A stretch of DNA of 64,000 bases from Amoebidium appalachense (Eukaryota; Ichthyosporea), in assembly GCA_963693365.1 (NCBI GenBank), contig CAVNZM010000005.1, forward strand, positions 5,890,001 through 5,954,000, read 5' to 3'. Positions 18,090 through 48,978 of the stretch are shown here, piece after piece. The position numbers were made by a program, and so were the translations under genes. Position 1 is the stretch's first letter; the number at the start of each line of letters is the position of its first letter. The notes beneath the pieces are model-generated. The model ran no database searches. It worked only from the letters and a program-made list of their open reading frames with translations, and was not told the origin of the DNA.

Positions 18090-19920
18090 CTGTGTGTGGT
18101 CAACTCCTACACAGCTCATGGACAATTATTTTTGCTCTTGAGTTCTACCTGCACGTAGATAGCGTAAATGTCTGCATAAAAAGAACGTGGAACCAGAGCG
18201 CTTAGACTATGTGGTTCCCCGTCAGAGGGGTTTCTGCTGTGCATGAATGATCAGATATTTGGCGCAGTTGAACGTGGGCTGGTAGGCCTTTAGTTAGGTT
18301 CTAGGGACAAAATATTCCCAACACGGTGGTGTTTTCATGCAGTGTGATCGTGTATTCAATGCATGGGGAAGCGGGGTGGTCAAGGGAAAGAGGAGGGGGG
18401 GGGGGGGGGGGGGGTAGAGAGGAGCCATCACCGTGAACAGTATTAAAGCTAAGCTGTGCATCGATGTTTGGTTGTTGTGAAATCAAGCCATATTTTCCTT
18501 ATTTTTCAAAATTACTGCTTTTATTTTTAGTTTTTTCCTACTTTTTTTTTTTTTTTTTTTTTGGGAGGGGGGGAAGGGGGGGGGGGGGGGGGGAGGGGGG
18601 ACGGGGACGGGGGGGAAGAGAGAAGAAGGAAAAGAGGGGCGTCAGGGAGAGAAAGGGGGGCAGCAGGGGGGGAGGGGGGGGGGGGGGGGGAGAGGAGGGG
18701 GGGGGAGGGGGGAGTGTTGGTGGCAGTGCCCGTGGGGGAGGGGGGAGGGGGGCGGGAAGGGGGGGAGGGGAACTGTTCAGGCAGTCAATATGCCAGGTTT
18801 AGCGAAGAAGGAGCTTACAGCAATAGAGGAGGGGGAAGGACGGGAACGACGCGGAAAGTGAAGAAGGGGAAGAGAGAGAAGGATTGGTGTGTGTGTGTGG
18901 GGGGGAGGGGGGGGGGGGGGGAGGGAGGGGTTACTTTCTCCACATCCTCCGGCTGCAAACATGTCAGGGCAACGCGAGTAATAGACTAACACCTGAGCTG
19001 GGATTTTCTGTAACACGATTCTTCCAACTTCAGCAACCCTCTGGTCCTCCTCGCTTTGCGCGCTATATAAGCGCTTCTCGTGGCTTTTAGCCTGCTCAAT
19101 GGCGTTCTCGCCGCTTCTATTCTCAGTTGTTTTTCTCGCTGTTGTAAGAGAGGAACTGCACTATTGTACCCATATACGGGGACTGCTTCTCTACCCCATT
19201 ATTTGTCGTCTGGAAACAGTCGCCTTATCATGCCCACCTTACCCCGTATTCCTTCTAGGGTTCTCATATCGGCGGTCGGTTGGCGGATTACCTCATTCCA
19301 GTTTTGCCTGCTGGCATCCTGAATATCTGCAAGCCAGATATTGAGCTACCATTTTCTGCTCCCTGTCAGAGCTAATTATCCCGTGCCAAAACTTTAATTT
19401 ATTCTTATTTAAGTCTATTGATGAAAAGAACTTTGAAAAGAGAGTCAAAAAGTAGGTGAAACCGTTAAAGGGGAAACGAATGGGGCTAGCATTTGTACTT
19501 GCCATAATCAGTCAGACGTCTTGAGGTGCAGCTGTATTGAGAGTGTTAAAGCCTCATTAAAACCCTACTTCTTCCTTGAACCTGTCCACAATTTACTCTA
19601 TATCCTTTTTTAATAACACTAACGTGTCGACACTTTCGCTGGCGTGTAGAAGTTCTGCTAACTCTCGTGCGTGGTTTGTAACCATGCAGAACTTTGTGCA
19701 ACGCTGCACTTGCGGCATCTACACCAAAAGTCGCTAACTAGCAGCTTAAGATTGTTAGATGGTAAGAGCCCTAGAAACATTCAGAACACCTTCCAACTCC
19801 GTAATGACCGTAGGCGCCGGCAGGCTCTCCCTACCACCGTACGTTTTTCGTTTTGAGGGTCAACAACCTGCCAGCAACTTTCGCGCCAAAAATGCTTGGC
19901 CCAGATGCCGATCTGGGCCG
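18090..19920. other. Spacer with T-to-G run and G/GA-rich block
   Basis: A T run of about 22 (18542-18563) leads into G/GGA-rich sequence to about 18780. The part 18950-19860 is of normal complexity. Several overlapping short + frames there resemble decayed protein-coding or retroelement sequence, for example near 19671-19856, but no motif is clear enough to name. Confidence 0.4.
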
Positions 19921-19924
19921 CACT

Positions 19925-19953
19925 GTGACGTCATTTAGACCGGAGCCTAATGT
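19925..19953. repeat. Inverted repeat, right copy
   Basis: Inverse copy of 17004-17032. Confidence 0.8.
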
Positions 19954-19989
19954 TATCCCGTGTACATGCACCTGTTTTATTAGTGTATA

Positions 19990-20008
19990 CATGTGTGTGT
20001 GTGTGTGT

Positions 20009-20088
<80 letters not shown>

Positions 20089-20156
20089 GGCGGGTAGAGG
20101 GCCCCGGGAGAGAGGGGGGTGGGGGAGGGGCAGAGAGGGCGGCGGGAGAGACTCGA

Positions 20157-20187
<31 letters not shown>

Positions 20188-20190
20188 CTC
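19990..20190. repeat. (GT)n and G-run block
   Basis: (GT)n (about 20010-20057) passes into about 30 G, then GA-rich sequence, then a second G run (20159-20187). Confidence 0.9.
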
Positions 20191-21319
20191 CCGCACGCGC
20201 GCCGCCGCGGCTCACCAAGTGGTGACGTCTCAGCCAATGAAGTGTGATGTTCATAACGGCCAACAGATCTCCTATTCCACAACTCACTTTAAACACAACA
20301 AAACCAATCAAAAAACTAAATTATATCGTATAATGTTTAGTATTATTTTTAGAGACCTATAAGCGTACAATATCACAGCAGTGATATGACCCCAAAGTCC
20401 AAGGAATGCCATGCCGAGCACGAGTGCACCACGCGGACATGCTGGAAGACTTTGCCACACACACACACACGCAGACACACTTAGTGCTTTGTGCACGAAG
20501 TGTTCCCATCTCCCATTTTCCCCTAGCGGGTTGGGTGTTACCAGAGACTCTGAAGCTATAAATAGCCTTTAGTGTTGTATGCATCGGTGACACCGCCTTG
20601 AGTGGAAAATGAGAATCACCTGGTTGGACATTCCCCCCCCCCCCCCCCCCCCCCCCTCCCGCCCCCTCCCCCCTCCCCCCCCTCCCCCCTCTCTCCTGCC
20701 GCTTTCGCCCTCACAGTTTCTCTCGCATAAACGGCGCTCGCACACGCGGTTGCCTGGGTCATATTTACCGGCCACAACCGCCGCAGACAAGCAGGGGCAG
20801 CAGATAAGCGCAGCACACGCCTGTTGTGGGTTTCACACACTTCCATAATCGGATATTCTCCCTCCCCCTCACCCCCTCACCCTCTCCATCCTCATCCCCT
20901 TCGACCACCACCTTCTCACACAAACATCTCTGCCTTCGCACTACCTTTCTTAAGGCCATGCACGCTTGCACAAGCAAGTATATGAAGGTACAAGCACCCA
21001 AGCACTTGCACACACATATAAAGCTGTCCAAACATAAAGAGCTACACCAGCCTCACACTTGCTCCACGGTCTCCCTGATTACACCACGGCATAATCTGGC
21101 ATCCACTGCAAAAATAGTCTTGAAAATTCGAAGGCATTGTGTAAGGATATTGCATCGTTGCTCACCTCTGTAATTGTACCGCCAATCCCCATGCAAACCG
21201 AAGTAGATGCAACGGAAATGGGAAACGTACCCTATGCTTTGCTCGTGTCTCTCTCCGTTTTTCTTACATCATCAAATGTTTTTTTTTTCAGGAGTGGACT
21301 CCAGGCTGCCCGCCAGCTG

Positions 21320-36477
<15,158 letters not shown>

Positions 36478-36692
36478 AAAAATAACCTTATAAGGCTATT
36501 TGTAGACGTAGGTAGCCTTTTATGGCGAAAGGATCGGTTTATAATATAATTATTTGGGCTTGGCGGACGAGAGTGGTTGGTTCTGCCGGCCTTGTTGTAC
36601 TGTAGGCAAGTGTGTGCGTTGATATGGGGAAGAGGGCATTTGTGACACACTCTTTCAAAACATGCACACGTACACATGCACTGATATGCGGT

Positions 36693-36733
<41 letters not shown>

Positions 36734-37103
36734 GTGCCAAGTTTATTCCGTGACCGCGCGCTGAAGGTGTTTCTCTCTCTGTTCTCCCTCTGATGTGTAA
36801 GTCGGTGTGTAAAGACACCCTAGCCATGCATAATCGGCCTCGTGATCCCGGACCTCTATGTTGAATGTGAACCAATCAAACGTGCACACAGTGGCTCTAT
36901 TTGGCAATGGACAGATGTCACTGATTGGATACTATGAATGTACGGTGTGTGCTGATTGGCCGGATGTGGTCCGGGCCATGGAGCCCAGTGGTTCACTGGT
37001 TGGGATTGCTGACCATTAGGATTTGATGATTGTTTGCCTATTATGGAAGGTGCTTTGGCCCAGGGGACGACTGGCGCGATTGTGATTGAGTTACCATGTG
37101 GAG

Positions 37104-37144
<41 letters not shown>

Positions 37145-37874
37145 ACACCCACACACACACACACCCCTCCGCGTTGGGAACGTACATGCTTACGGGTTGT
37201 GTATACTCTGTGGGTCGTTTTTTTCCTTTCTTTTGCTGAACAAGCAAACGAACCGATGCCCGGCGTCGAGATGTTTTCTGCGATCATCAGGTGTTTCGCG
37301 TTGATCCCCCCTGCCCCTCGTGGACATGTGACCACAACACCACATATGGAGCCTAGCTATGCAAGGAACAATGCAACTGCAGGCACCGTGAACGCCGTAT
37401 ACTGTACGGCGACCGACCTCATCCAGTCCATATGCATCATGCCCATCATGACATTTCTTTGGAGGGGTGCCTGTATATATTCAAAAATGGTGCTTTCAGC
37501 AGAAATGCGTGGATTTGCATCCGTTTCTGTTCAACAGGTTCAAATTTTCCCTCTGCGCGGCCCACCTATCGGCGGGCCGCACCGAATTCAAGTATGATTC
37601 GTTACTGACATGTATACCGGCTCCCCCCCCCCCCCCAAACCCAAACCCAAACCCAAACCCAAAACCCACACACACACAAACACAAACACAAACACGTACA
37701 CACACGCAGATACCCAAACACACACACACACAGACACACACACACACACGTACGCAAATACATGCGCACACGCACACACACACACACACACGCACAAATT
37801 TCCTGCCACTTTCCCCCCATTTCTTTTGATTGGTGGTGGTGGTGGTTGAGGTGGGGGTTTTTTTTTTGGGGGGT

Positions 37875-37909
<35 letters not shown>

Positions 37910-38198
37910 GAGGGGGGGGGGGGGCACCAAGAAACGGGGAAAAAGTGGTGGGCTTTCATATGAAATGTTCGTCTGTGTGTGATGGTGGTGATGTGGGTGG
38001 GGCGGAGCCTCGGGAGGGATGGGGGGAAGGGTGGGTACCGGTGGGTGGGTCCCGGGGGAGGAGGGGGAGAAGGGGGCAAAATTTTCACTTCCCCGCCACC
38101 TGCCAGCTTTCTTGCTATCCCTTTCACCCCGTGTTCATCCTGGCAGCCAAGGCAAGGCAGAAGACTCTGATGGTTGATTCGACGTAACTATGCGATAC

Positions 38199-38239
<41 letters not shown>

Positions 38240-38318
38240 CCGCCTCTTCTCTCCCACCCTACTTCTATCCTACTCAGAGGACACTGAGGGCCCTAAGGCA
38301 ATTGTGTGTTTGTGTGGT

Positions 38319-38370
<52 letters not shown>

Positions 38371-38447
38371 GGGGGGATCCAGAAGCTTCGGGGGAAGTTG
38401 GTGACACAGGCTTGCGCAAAAGCTGTGTGGCAAGATGAGTGGGTGCC

Positions 38448-38497
<50 letters not shown>

Positions 38498-38778
38498 CTC
38501 CTTGTTCTTCTTCTTTTTTGGGAAGGGGGAGGGGAGGGGGAGGGGGAGGGGGAGGGGGAGGGGGGTGGGACTCCGAGGTTGAGTGTCGAAACCTAGGGAT
38601 TTTGATAATGTCCAGCCTTTAAAAATTTTGTTTTTAGGAGAAGAAGGAGGGATCGGAGGGAGAGAGGGAGGGAGCGAGAAAGAGAGAGAAGAGGGAGGGA
38701 GGGAGAGAAGAGAGAGAGAGAGAGAGAGAGGGATAGGGAGAGAGGGAGAGAGAAAGAGGGGGGGGGGGGGGGGGGGGG

Positions 38779-38819
<41 letters not shown>

Positions 38820-39434
38820 GGGTGGGGAGGGAGGGAGGGAGGGAGAGAAATATAAGGAGAGAGGGGGGGGGGGCACAGGAATGTCGCGGGGTTGTGATGA
38901 GGGAAACGGTTTAGCACCCACACTTTCGAGGAACGTTTGAGCAAATGAAACTGCAACCATTATGTTTGGAATTACTTATTCTATTCTTAGCGCACAACAT
39001 GTGCACTCATTCGATAATCATTTGGGATTTCTGACGCAAGCTACTATGGGGTCACCGTACAACTAACTGCTCGATGTGAAAGCAAAAGGAAAAAATGCCT
39101 GAACATGAAAGACTATTAATGCTACTCAACTAATTAATATAGGTTCGAGAAGTGACTACGGTTGATTAAACCCCATCATACATCAGTTATGAAAACTGTC
39201 CAAAAACCTTTTGAACCGACTATGAGCCAAGACACTGCCTAGACTGACTAAAAGGGCATCGCCCACGTATTAACAGTTAATTCTATACAAGAAGCCCGAA
39301 TATTAGGGATATTCCACCCAACACCGCTTAAAAAAAACCTAAACCCCCCGGAGCAACGTTAGCTGCCTAACCTCAAACCGCGTCCCAGAATGACCGCAAA
39401 CACTACACACAAGCATTATTCATTCACTATACAA
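36478..39434. other. Spacer between EF-G and the BT1 pseudogene, no recognised gene
   Basis: (CA)n at 36697-36731, C run at 37107-37144, CA/CCCAAA repeats at 37636-37795, G runs at 37878-37924, T-to-G junction at 38350, T run at 38451-38497, and a GA block at 38640-38860. The + frame 37034-37597 is open for 187 codons and the minus frame over the same area is also open. Neither has a recognisable domain, and a C run sits inside both, so no gene is called. Confidence 0.55.
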
Positions 39435-41335
39435 TCAAGCCTCGCTCAAGTACGCCTTCTTCTCACCTCCCAGCGCGTTCGTGCCGGGCAGCTTATCCGC
39501 CGTTGTAACGTCGCCTTGTTCGGAACTTCCATTGTCGTCAAAATTTCCGTGGACCCCCCCATCTTCGCCGGCGGCCAAGGCGTCCAACTCCTCCGGAGCG
39601 ACAGGGTCGGTAAGGCGACCCATGTGGATAAGGATAAACGTGCAGGGAACCTGAATCAAAGCGGGAATGACAATGTGCGAGATGCTGATGAGCGTGGACA
39701 GGTTGTCATATTCGCACGGGCCCGTTGCCTTCATGTTGACGCCTAACGCCGCAATTAAAAACACGCCGACGCTCTTCGAGACGATGAGACCAAAGTTGCT
39801 GAAGCCAGCGAGAAGAGCGTACAGGGTAGACTCCATTCCCTTGGGGCACAACTTAGAGATCAGGACCATGACGGGCATAAAGTGCAACATGTAGCACACG
39901 TTGTACACAATGTTGCAGCCAAGAATATGCGACGCTAATTCCGATGGAAATATTCCACCGTTTGACGAGGATGATGTCGTACTCCGCGGCGATGCACTGA
40001 AGCAGCGTGCTGACCCAGAAACAGGGACGAACTCCCACTCACTCATGATGGCCTGGAAGAGAACAACAACGAGGCAGCCCGTCACCGCTTGAATGCTCCC
40101 GCTGATGGTGATATAGTACTTGAGGTCGAATGCGGGGCCGTCGGGCACGCACTTGGGGCCGCTGGTGTAGAAAATGTCTACAACACCCTTAACGTCGATG
40201 TACGTCACGCCGGCGAGGAACATGTACAGGTTAGCCTTGGCCACCGTTTTAGGCAGCATGTAGAAGCTGCAAACGACGATAAGCAACGAGGTGGCCACCG
40301 CGTACACAAACACAACGATCTGCGCGAGGTACAGGGACTTGGCGGCAAGCGTCGGGCGCCAATACTTGTTGTTGACCAATTGGATGATGGTAAGGCCGGC
40401 GGCGCAGACACCCATAATATGATGGCCAATTTGAACACCTTGATGTGCTTCGTCCACTTCTCAGTCTGGAAACCGCGTTGATGGGGAGGAAAAGGCTTCT
40501 CGCCGAGATAGTTAAGTATCAGAGGAATGCAGATCTGGATGGCAAAGGGGAAAGAAACAAAGAACATGCCCTTCAGGTACCAGTCGTTTTTGGTCTCGGA
40601 GTACTAGTATATGTCGCCCAACGGCCCCACGACACATGTGGCCGCCAGCCTTCGGAGGTAGAAGTTGGCCCAAACCCACGTAAGCACCTCGGAAGATGTC
40701 TCGGGATGGGCCACCATCATCGCGGCATATCTGCCCTCCAAGAGAAGATCGACCATGGCCACCTCCCACATGATCAGGAAGTACATCATGGCAACAACAG
40801 CACCTGCCTCCGCACCGAAATCGATGGCACCAATCAGAAGGATCGAAACGCCGCCGGCGAGGGCGGCCATGAAAATCCACCACTTCTTGAAGTAGCCGGC
40901 GATGGGGACCACGTCAGACAACATGCCCATCAGTGGTTTCAGGGTCATGGACATGAAAGCGACGCTACCGAAACTTTGGTACGCTTGAGCGTCCACACCC
41001 ATTTTCTTGACAAACATGGGCAGCTGGCTGGTTGCAACGAGCCCGTAGAGGTAGCCCTTGATGCAAAAGTAAACCGATATGAGCAGAATGAGGAATTTCC
41101 AGCCAAAGTTGTCCTGCACACGGCGCATATAGAAGATGGGGTTGTAGAAGAGCCGCTGGAAGAATGCGCTGCGTTTGGAAAATGGGAATAAGGTCAGAAC
41201 AAATTTGGCAAAATGCTTTGGCGTCGTTTTGCGCTGAATCCAAAACACACATAAATTACTTTGGTGAGCACGCACATGTAATGGCACCTTGCACGGCACT
41301 TGTGGGTTTACTAATGGTGTTGTGCAACGTATCAA
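39435..41335 (-). pseudogene. BT1/folate-biopterin transporter family gene, broken
   Basis: The conserved reading begins near 41150 (DNFGWKFLILLISVYFCIKG) and ends at the TGA at 39435; the true start is uncertain. The multi-spanning membrane protein carries BT1-family features such as ISKLCPKGMESTLYALLAGF near 39800. Four lesions are visible: an in-frame TAG at 40604-40606 between GPLGDIY and YSETKNDW, a one-base loss near 40420, a one-base loss near 40030, and a compensating frame change near 39930. Reading across all three frames restores a continuous BT1-like protein. It has no introns, unlike EF-G and MgtE, so it may be a processed copy, although no poly-A tail adjoins the stop; alternatively the family may be intron-poor here. 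Intact members carry folates or pteridines. This copy should not give a full transporter unless the lesions are assembly errors. Confidence 0.85.
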
Positions 41336-43531
41336 AGGCTTGGCCAGCTGTTAACCATGCTCGAAACCTTAGAGTTGAATGCCACGGAGTTTTCAGGGAG
41401 CCTGAACATAAATCCGTGCACGCACCCTGTGCAAAAAAAAAAAAAAAAAAAAAAAAAAGCAACACACAAACGCGTACGAGAAACTGACGTCGATATCATG
41501 GGAAAAGCACTACTAGCTAGGCTCGAGCTCGTGGTTGTTCAGTAGTAGAGCTTCTGAAACACAGATGTGTGAAAGACTGCATGCAAAAAAGAGTAAATTT
41601 TGAAACAGAGTAAATTTGGAGGGCCACCTACATTATGGGGTTGGTGCCTGAAGCTGGCTGCCAGTACCACTCGGGGTGGGCCTGCTTGTAAGCCTCAAAG
41701 TCATGGTTGGGTGCTGAGGGCGCCAACGTGCACCTTCACTGTTTGCACACGCCAAGGACGCAAAGCACACTCTGTTGCCTCGTGTGCAGTGCATGGCCCT
41801 TTTAATGGTTTTCCGTATACGTAAGGGCTTTTTTTCGCCGAGGCTTTTGGTTTTTTGGAAAGTGAGCGCTGTCCACCCAGCTGTTGTGATCGGAGAAACC
41901 TATCCGCACGCTTTTTTGTTCTAGATCTGCAGCCTCACAACAGGTCATGCTCACTACATTTTCAGACCCTGGAGCGTACGTGGTGCTATCGTAGCGCCAC
42001 CGGTTTACCATACATATTTCTTATTGCGTGACATGCAAACGACAAAACAGAGTCATGATAGCTGTGTGATAAGGTGTGCTATAAAGGGCAGGAAAACCAA
42101 AGGATAAAACTGCTTGCTTAAAAAGAAGTACACCATTACATGTAGACAATGCCAGCGAGCTCGAGACTTGAACGCGTGCGCATATATATGCATGCCTCGC
42201 GATCACGATCTCAGCGGCGATTCTTGCATTGTGTGTCCAGACCACGGCCATCTAGGTGTTTCTAGATGACCGTGGTCCAGACCTAGGTGTCGCGCGTGAC
42301 AAATGTACGTATGCTCATGCAGCCTTATTGTAATGGATATGAAGGCACAGTATATATACCTAGTACCTGGCGGCTTATTCTGCTTTATCATAAAAAGCTG
42401 CTTTCAGAGATAGCATTGTGCACCTGCATCTACAGTACCGTATGTGTACACACTGGTCTGCTGGTGCAGGAATGCATCGGTGACATTCCAGTTCATACCC
42501 CGCGGTAGATGCTGGATAAAAGCGCCGTCCAATATCTTTTGCTGGTTCTGCAGCTAGTATATCAAATGAAATATAATTTAGCTTAATTTTGAAGTCGCTT
42601 GAAGGAAAGTCGTGAGACACGGGGCCCGGGGCCCTGGGCCCGGGACAAAAATCCCGCCCGTCGTCTGAATTCGAATTCCATTCTCCTCGAGGACCCGAAC
42701 CAATCACATTGGACGCTCGCACTTTGTTATTCACGGTATCAGTGACTGCTAACTTGGTTAAAGTCACAGTTCTGGATTCTATTTTTGGCCGATTTCTGAA
42801 GTATTACTTCTCTATTACCTATTTAATACATTATAGGTCAATAATTTAAGGTTCATGTGATGATGCAATAATAACTTTGCTATTCCTCCCTTAGATATAT
42901 CTAATGCTACACAGCTGAGTCACCTGACTGACTCACCTGTACCATGATCATTTCCGATTGGGCCTTAGGGCATCAGAAAAAGCATTCACCTTGGAGGGGG
43001 CAATTGATATTGTCATTCCACATTTTCACGCTTTCTCAAATATAGTTAAGTGGACTCGAAGCCAAGCAAAGAGACAGACATAATTTTTACATAATTTTCT
43101 ATAAGGTATCTATTCTAAAAAGTTTCATCAATCGATTGCCTGCTATCATTTATACATATATTTGGCACATAGTTATACCTAATATAGTCTAGAATCATTT
43201 GAGGAGCATGATTCCGAAAAATTCGGCGAAAATTATTGAAAATGCTTTTAGGAAAAAAGACCCCAAATCTTCAAGGAAGCCAACGCATTGCCGGTTATCT
43301 CGATAGAACAGAGGGGAAGGTGAGCGTGAGGGTGTGTCGATACAGGATGTTGGAATGTGCATGAGAATTTTGTTGTGTGAACCATTTCGGGATGTTCGGT
43401 TCCGATTGGCTGACTTTTGATTTGGTAGTTCTGATTGGCTACGTGTCATAGCTGTGTTTTAGGTACAAGAGTTCCTCCCTCCAGCCACATAATCTCCACT
43501 AGTAACGGCACGCCCTGCCGGGCTTTGCCTT
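41336..43531. other. Spacer, low in simple repeats, no recognised gene
   Basis: An A run (41430-41457) and otherwise normal-complexity sequence. Short frames only; nothing recognised. Confidence 0.5.
42240..42277. repeat. Dispersed palindromic repeat, copy 2
   Basis: A 16-bp stem with one mismatch (GACCACGGCCATCTAG at 42240-42255 against 42262-42277) and a six-base loop. Same family as 13242-13273, inverted. Confidence 0.75.
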
Positions 43532-44559
<1,028 letters not shown>

Positions 44560-46295
44560 TTGGAGCCATCTGGGTCAGTTTGTGAGCTGAATAGGCGTGG
44601 TAATAGCGAAGACTGTACTAGGAAACGTGGATTGGGTTTTTAGGTGTGTCGTTTTGCTTTGGCGACACATAGCCCTTTGCCAGTTGTCTTAGACGGTTCC
44701 CTTTCTTAATTTGCCCACCCTGCCCACCCTACTGGCTAGGAGGGATATGTGGTTTTGTACAAGCATAAGTCACATGGGTTCTATGTAAGCCCACATTTAC
44801 ACACACACTCGCCGGCACACCCACACACACATGGATACAACATACGCCCACGACACCATAATATTATACAAACAGACACACACATTTTAGGTTGAATATT
44901 CGTTTGTTTTTGATGATAATAAACTTCCACACTTGTATTTTTGTGACCACCTGAGAGCGACCCGTTAACGCAGAGGCAGAGGGAAGTTCTTGCCTTGTGC
45001 AATCATGTGACTCGACAAAAGAAGAGTTTGGAGGCTCCGTGTCGAAAAGGGATTCGAAGGAAGTAACCTACATTTACGGATGTGCATATGTCTTTAAGTG
45101 CATGTGTAGTGTGGTTGTGTGCTCTTGTGTATGTTTGTAAACATTTAACTTATCGACACATACACTTTGGATACACCAACTTGTTTGTGTACACAAGGGT
45201 ACCGTAAGATACATACATTACACGGGTCGGTTGGGCCGACGTTTCGAATTTTCGAAGAGCACTGGTACCGGTCTGCACCCCGCCGCGGCCAGCCGGGCTC
45301 AGCTTTGAAAAAGCATAAAAGGCCGCGAAACCTTATTCGGAAACACACAGTCTTTCGGTAGCAGCATAGTTTCGAAACCTTTTTTGTTTTTACTTCAAGT
45401 AGTGTTTGTAAAGAAAATGTCGAAACTGTACGGTGAACTCGCTGCCCTGCGCCAGCACTTTCACATGTACCCGGAGCCGGGATACCAAGAGTTTGAGACG
45501 CAGAAGAGGATCAAAGAGGTGGGTTTTTACGGCGCATGCCCCATGTATATGCTAGTAGGAGATGTCGCACATGAAGACAAAGATTACTGGTGAAATCTCA
45601 ATTCCCGTTCTATTAGCTAAAGAAAAACCACTGCACGAGTTTGTGACAGGCTTCCTTGTAATTTCACTACTGATCCATGTGACGATGCACATCATTCGCG
45701 CGGGGAATTGGTGCTTCAATGAACGGTTTTATTGCGCACATTGAGTCTCACACACCAAAAAAGAATATACTCAGTGTTCATTCATCTGACCGTGGTACTC
45801 AGGAAGCACTGTGTGCCGGCATCCCCGCGGAGAACATTCGAGAACCCGCTAGAACGGGATTGGTGATCGACATCAAGGGCCAGCCCCCCCCCGCGTGTAT
45901 GCGTCTCCTCCCCCCCCCCCCCCCCCCCCCCCCCCCCCGCCCCCCCCCTCCCCCTTCCCCCTACCCCCATCCCTCCCCCTCCCCTCCCCCCCCAACCCCC
46001 TCCCCCTCGGTCCCCCGCTCCTCCCCCTATTTCCCCCTCTCCTATCACCCGTCTTTTTCTTCGGTCAAACAAGCTGTGCCAGCAATTGAAATGTGTGAAT
46101 CTGTATAGTGTGGACGCCCATCACACACTTTTGTGTGTTCGTGGGCCATCTTGCATGGGCACAGGCTGTACCTTATTTCTCTGCCAAGTATCTTACACAC
46201 TTTTTTCTATTTTTAGGCATGCGGAGCCAGGCACCATTGACGTGATTGCTTTGAGGGCCAATATGGACTGTCTGCTTATGACCGAAGTCAACCCG

Positions 46296-46966
<671 letters not shown>

Positions 46967-47214
46967 ATCCCCCTACAAAATGACAATTCCCGGGCGAGGC
47001 CACATGTGTGGGCACGATGGCCACATGGCCAGTTTGGTCGGCGTCATGCGCGTGCTGGCCATGCCCAGAATATCCCACAGGTAGGTTATCTCCCCTGCAA
47101 CCCATACGTGTCCGCAGCCTGCCACTATCTCTGTGTGATTTCTATTGGGGTGTGCCATGGCGGTGAGGTTGCAAACGTCATCCCGGATACCGTCAGGTTG
47201 AGAGGCACTATCAG

Positions 47215-47222
47215 GTTTGTAC

Positions 47223-47280
<58 letters not shown>

Positions 47281-47374
47281 CGCGTGTGTGTGCGTGCGTG
47301 TGTGCGCGCATGTGTGCGTATGTGTGTACCTGAAAGCCCCAGGGTTGCAAATTTGAGCGTCACATCCACTCCCT

Positions 47375-47409
<35 letters not shown>

Positions 47410-47513
47410 CCCCCCTCCAATCCGAATGAAAACAAAAAATCGAATGATATTTGGTATTCGAGCATCACTAACACACACCATGCCACCCCTTTCTCCCCCT
47501 CAACACACACACA

Positions 47514-47568
<55 letters not shown>
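47215..47568. repeat. Intron with (GT)n near donor and (CA)n at acceptor
   Basis: (GT)n at 47225-47278 starts 10 bases after the donor, and (CA)n at 47515-47566 ends at the acceptor. The two arms are complementary over about 50 bases in the transcript. Confidence 0.9.
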
Positions 47569-47569
<1 letters not shown>

Positions 47570-48360
47570 ACCACGGACATGGATGTGATGACTTGGTGAT
47601 GGAAAAGATAAGACAAGTGGCCACTAGCGTGGCTTAGGTTCACGATTGCACTGCTGACGTCACAGTAAGCAACCCCCCCCCCCCCCCCCCCCCCCCCAAA
47701 AAAAACAAACAAAAACAAAGAAGAAAAAAAAACCCTCTCTCCCCCCCTTTCCTCCCCCCTCACTCTCTCTTCTCTCCCTACAAGTAGAATCTTACCCAAC
47801 CACCCACCATTATGCCCCCCCCCCCCTCCCCCCCCCCCCCGTCCCTCCCTTACCCCCCCCCCCCCCCCCCCTCTCCCCCCCCCCTCCTCTCCCCGGGTGT
47901 CGATGTGTTGAACGACCGTGCAAGTAGCTTTATTCTACCGTCCAAACATGATACTGTGCCAAACTACCACTTTTAAAATTTAAATTACTTATTTGATTTA
48001 CTAACCAATCCCCACCGCAGCTCAACAAAGGCTACCCGTTGACAGCCAATCACGAGGCACAGACACGTCACGTGATACGTGTAGCCAATCAGGTGCTTGG
48101 AGAGGACAACGTGCTCCAGCCACCCAGCCTGCCTTTGATGGCTGCAGAGGAATTCTCTTACTACTTGCTGGTACCTGTCACCTACTGAGGTGACTCGTAT
48201 TTTTCCTTACACACACAGCGAACACTGGACTCTCGGGACCGTAGAGCCGCCGCGAGAGAAGGCATGCACACGGTCGCGAGAGTGTAAGGATGGGTGTGAG
48301 GCGAACGGCAAGTTCATAGCAGCCCAGGCACCGTCAGTACGTGCCAGTGCTGGTACCTAG

Positions 48361-48399
<39 letters not shown>

Positions 48400-48929
48400 G
48401 AAAAAAAAAAGAAAAAAAAAAAGAAAGAAAAAAGAAAAAAAAACATCTCCCATGTAATTTCACTTACTGCTGCTGGCCCTGCAAAACAGAGCTCGTCCAT
48501 CCTGCCTCTTCTTTTCGAACAATCTAATGATGGAAGAACCCCCCCCCCCCCCCCTCCCCCCCCTTCCCCCCACCTTCCCCTCCCCCCTCCCCATTTCTCT
48601 CTCTTTCTCTCTCTCCCCCCCCCATCCCTCCCCCCCCCCCCCCCCACCTCCCTCTCCCCCCCCCCCTGCTTGCATAGAGAACTTTATTTACCCCCCATTC
48701 TTTTAACCCTTTCCAGGAGCGTCCCGGGTGCTTCTGGTTCATGGGCGAGTGGGAGGAGGGAAGGACCAACGCTGTCAACCACAACACAGAATTCGACTTT
48801 AACGACAAGTGTCTGCCCCACACGGTGCACGTGTTTGTGCGGATGGTGGAGGACAGGCTCGGCGTAAATGTGTGCCCGGATTTGGATAGTGTGCTACCTA
48901 TGGAGAGGTTTATAAAGAAGGAGGAATAG

Positions 48930-48942
48930 GGTGTGTGTGTGT

Positions 48943-48978
<36 letters not shown>

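Noticed and set aside
37034-37597. 187-codon + ORF
   Set aside because: It runs through a C homopolymer (poly-Pro) and overlaps an equally open minus frame; no domain is visible.
40604-40606. TAG codons read as an amino acid (altered genetic code)
   Set aside because: In-frame TAG occurs only in the two genes that also carry frame changes. The MgtE gene ends with TAG and the intact genes contain none internally.
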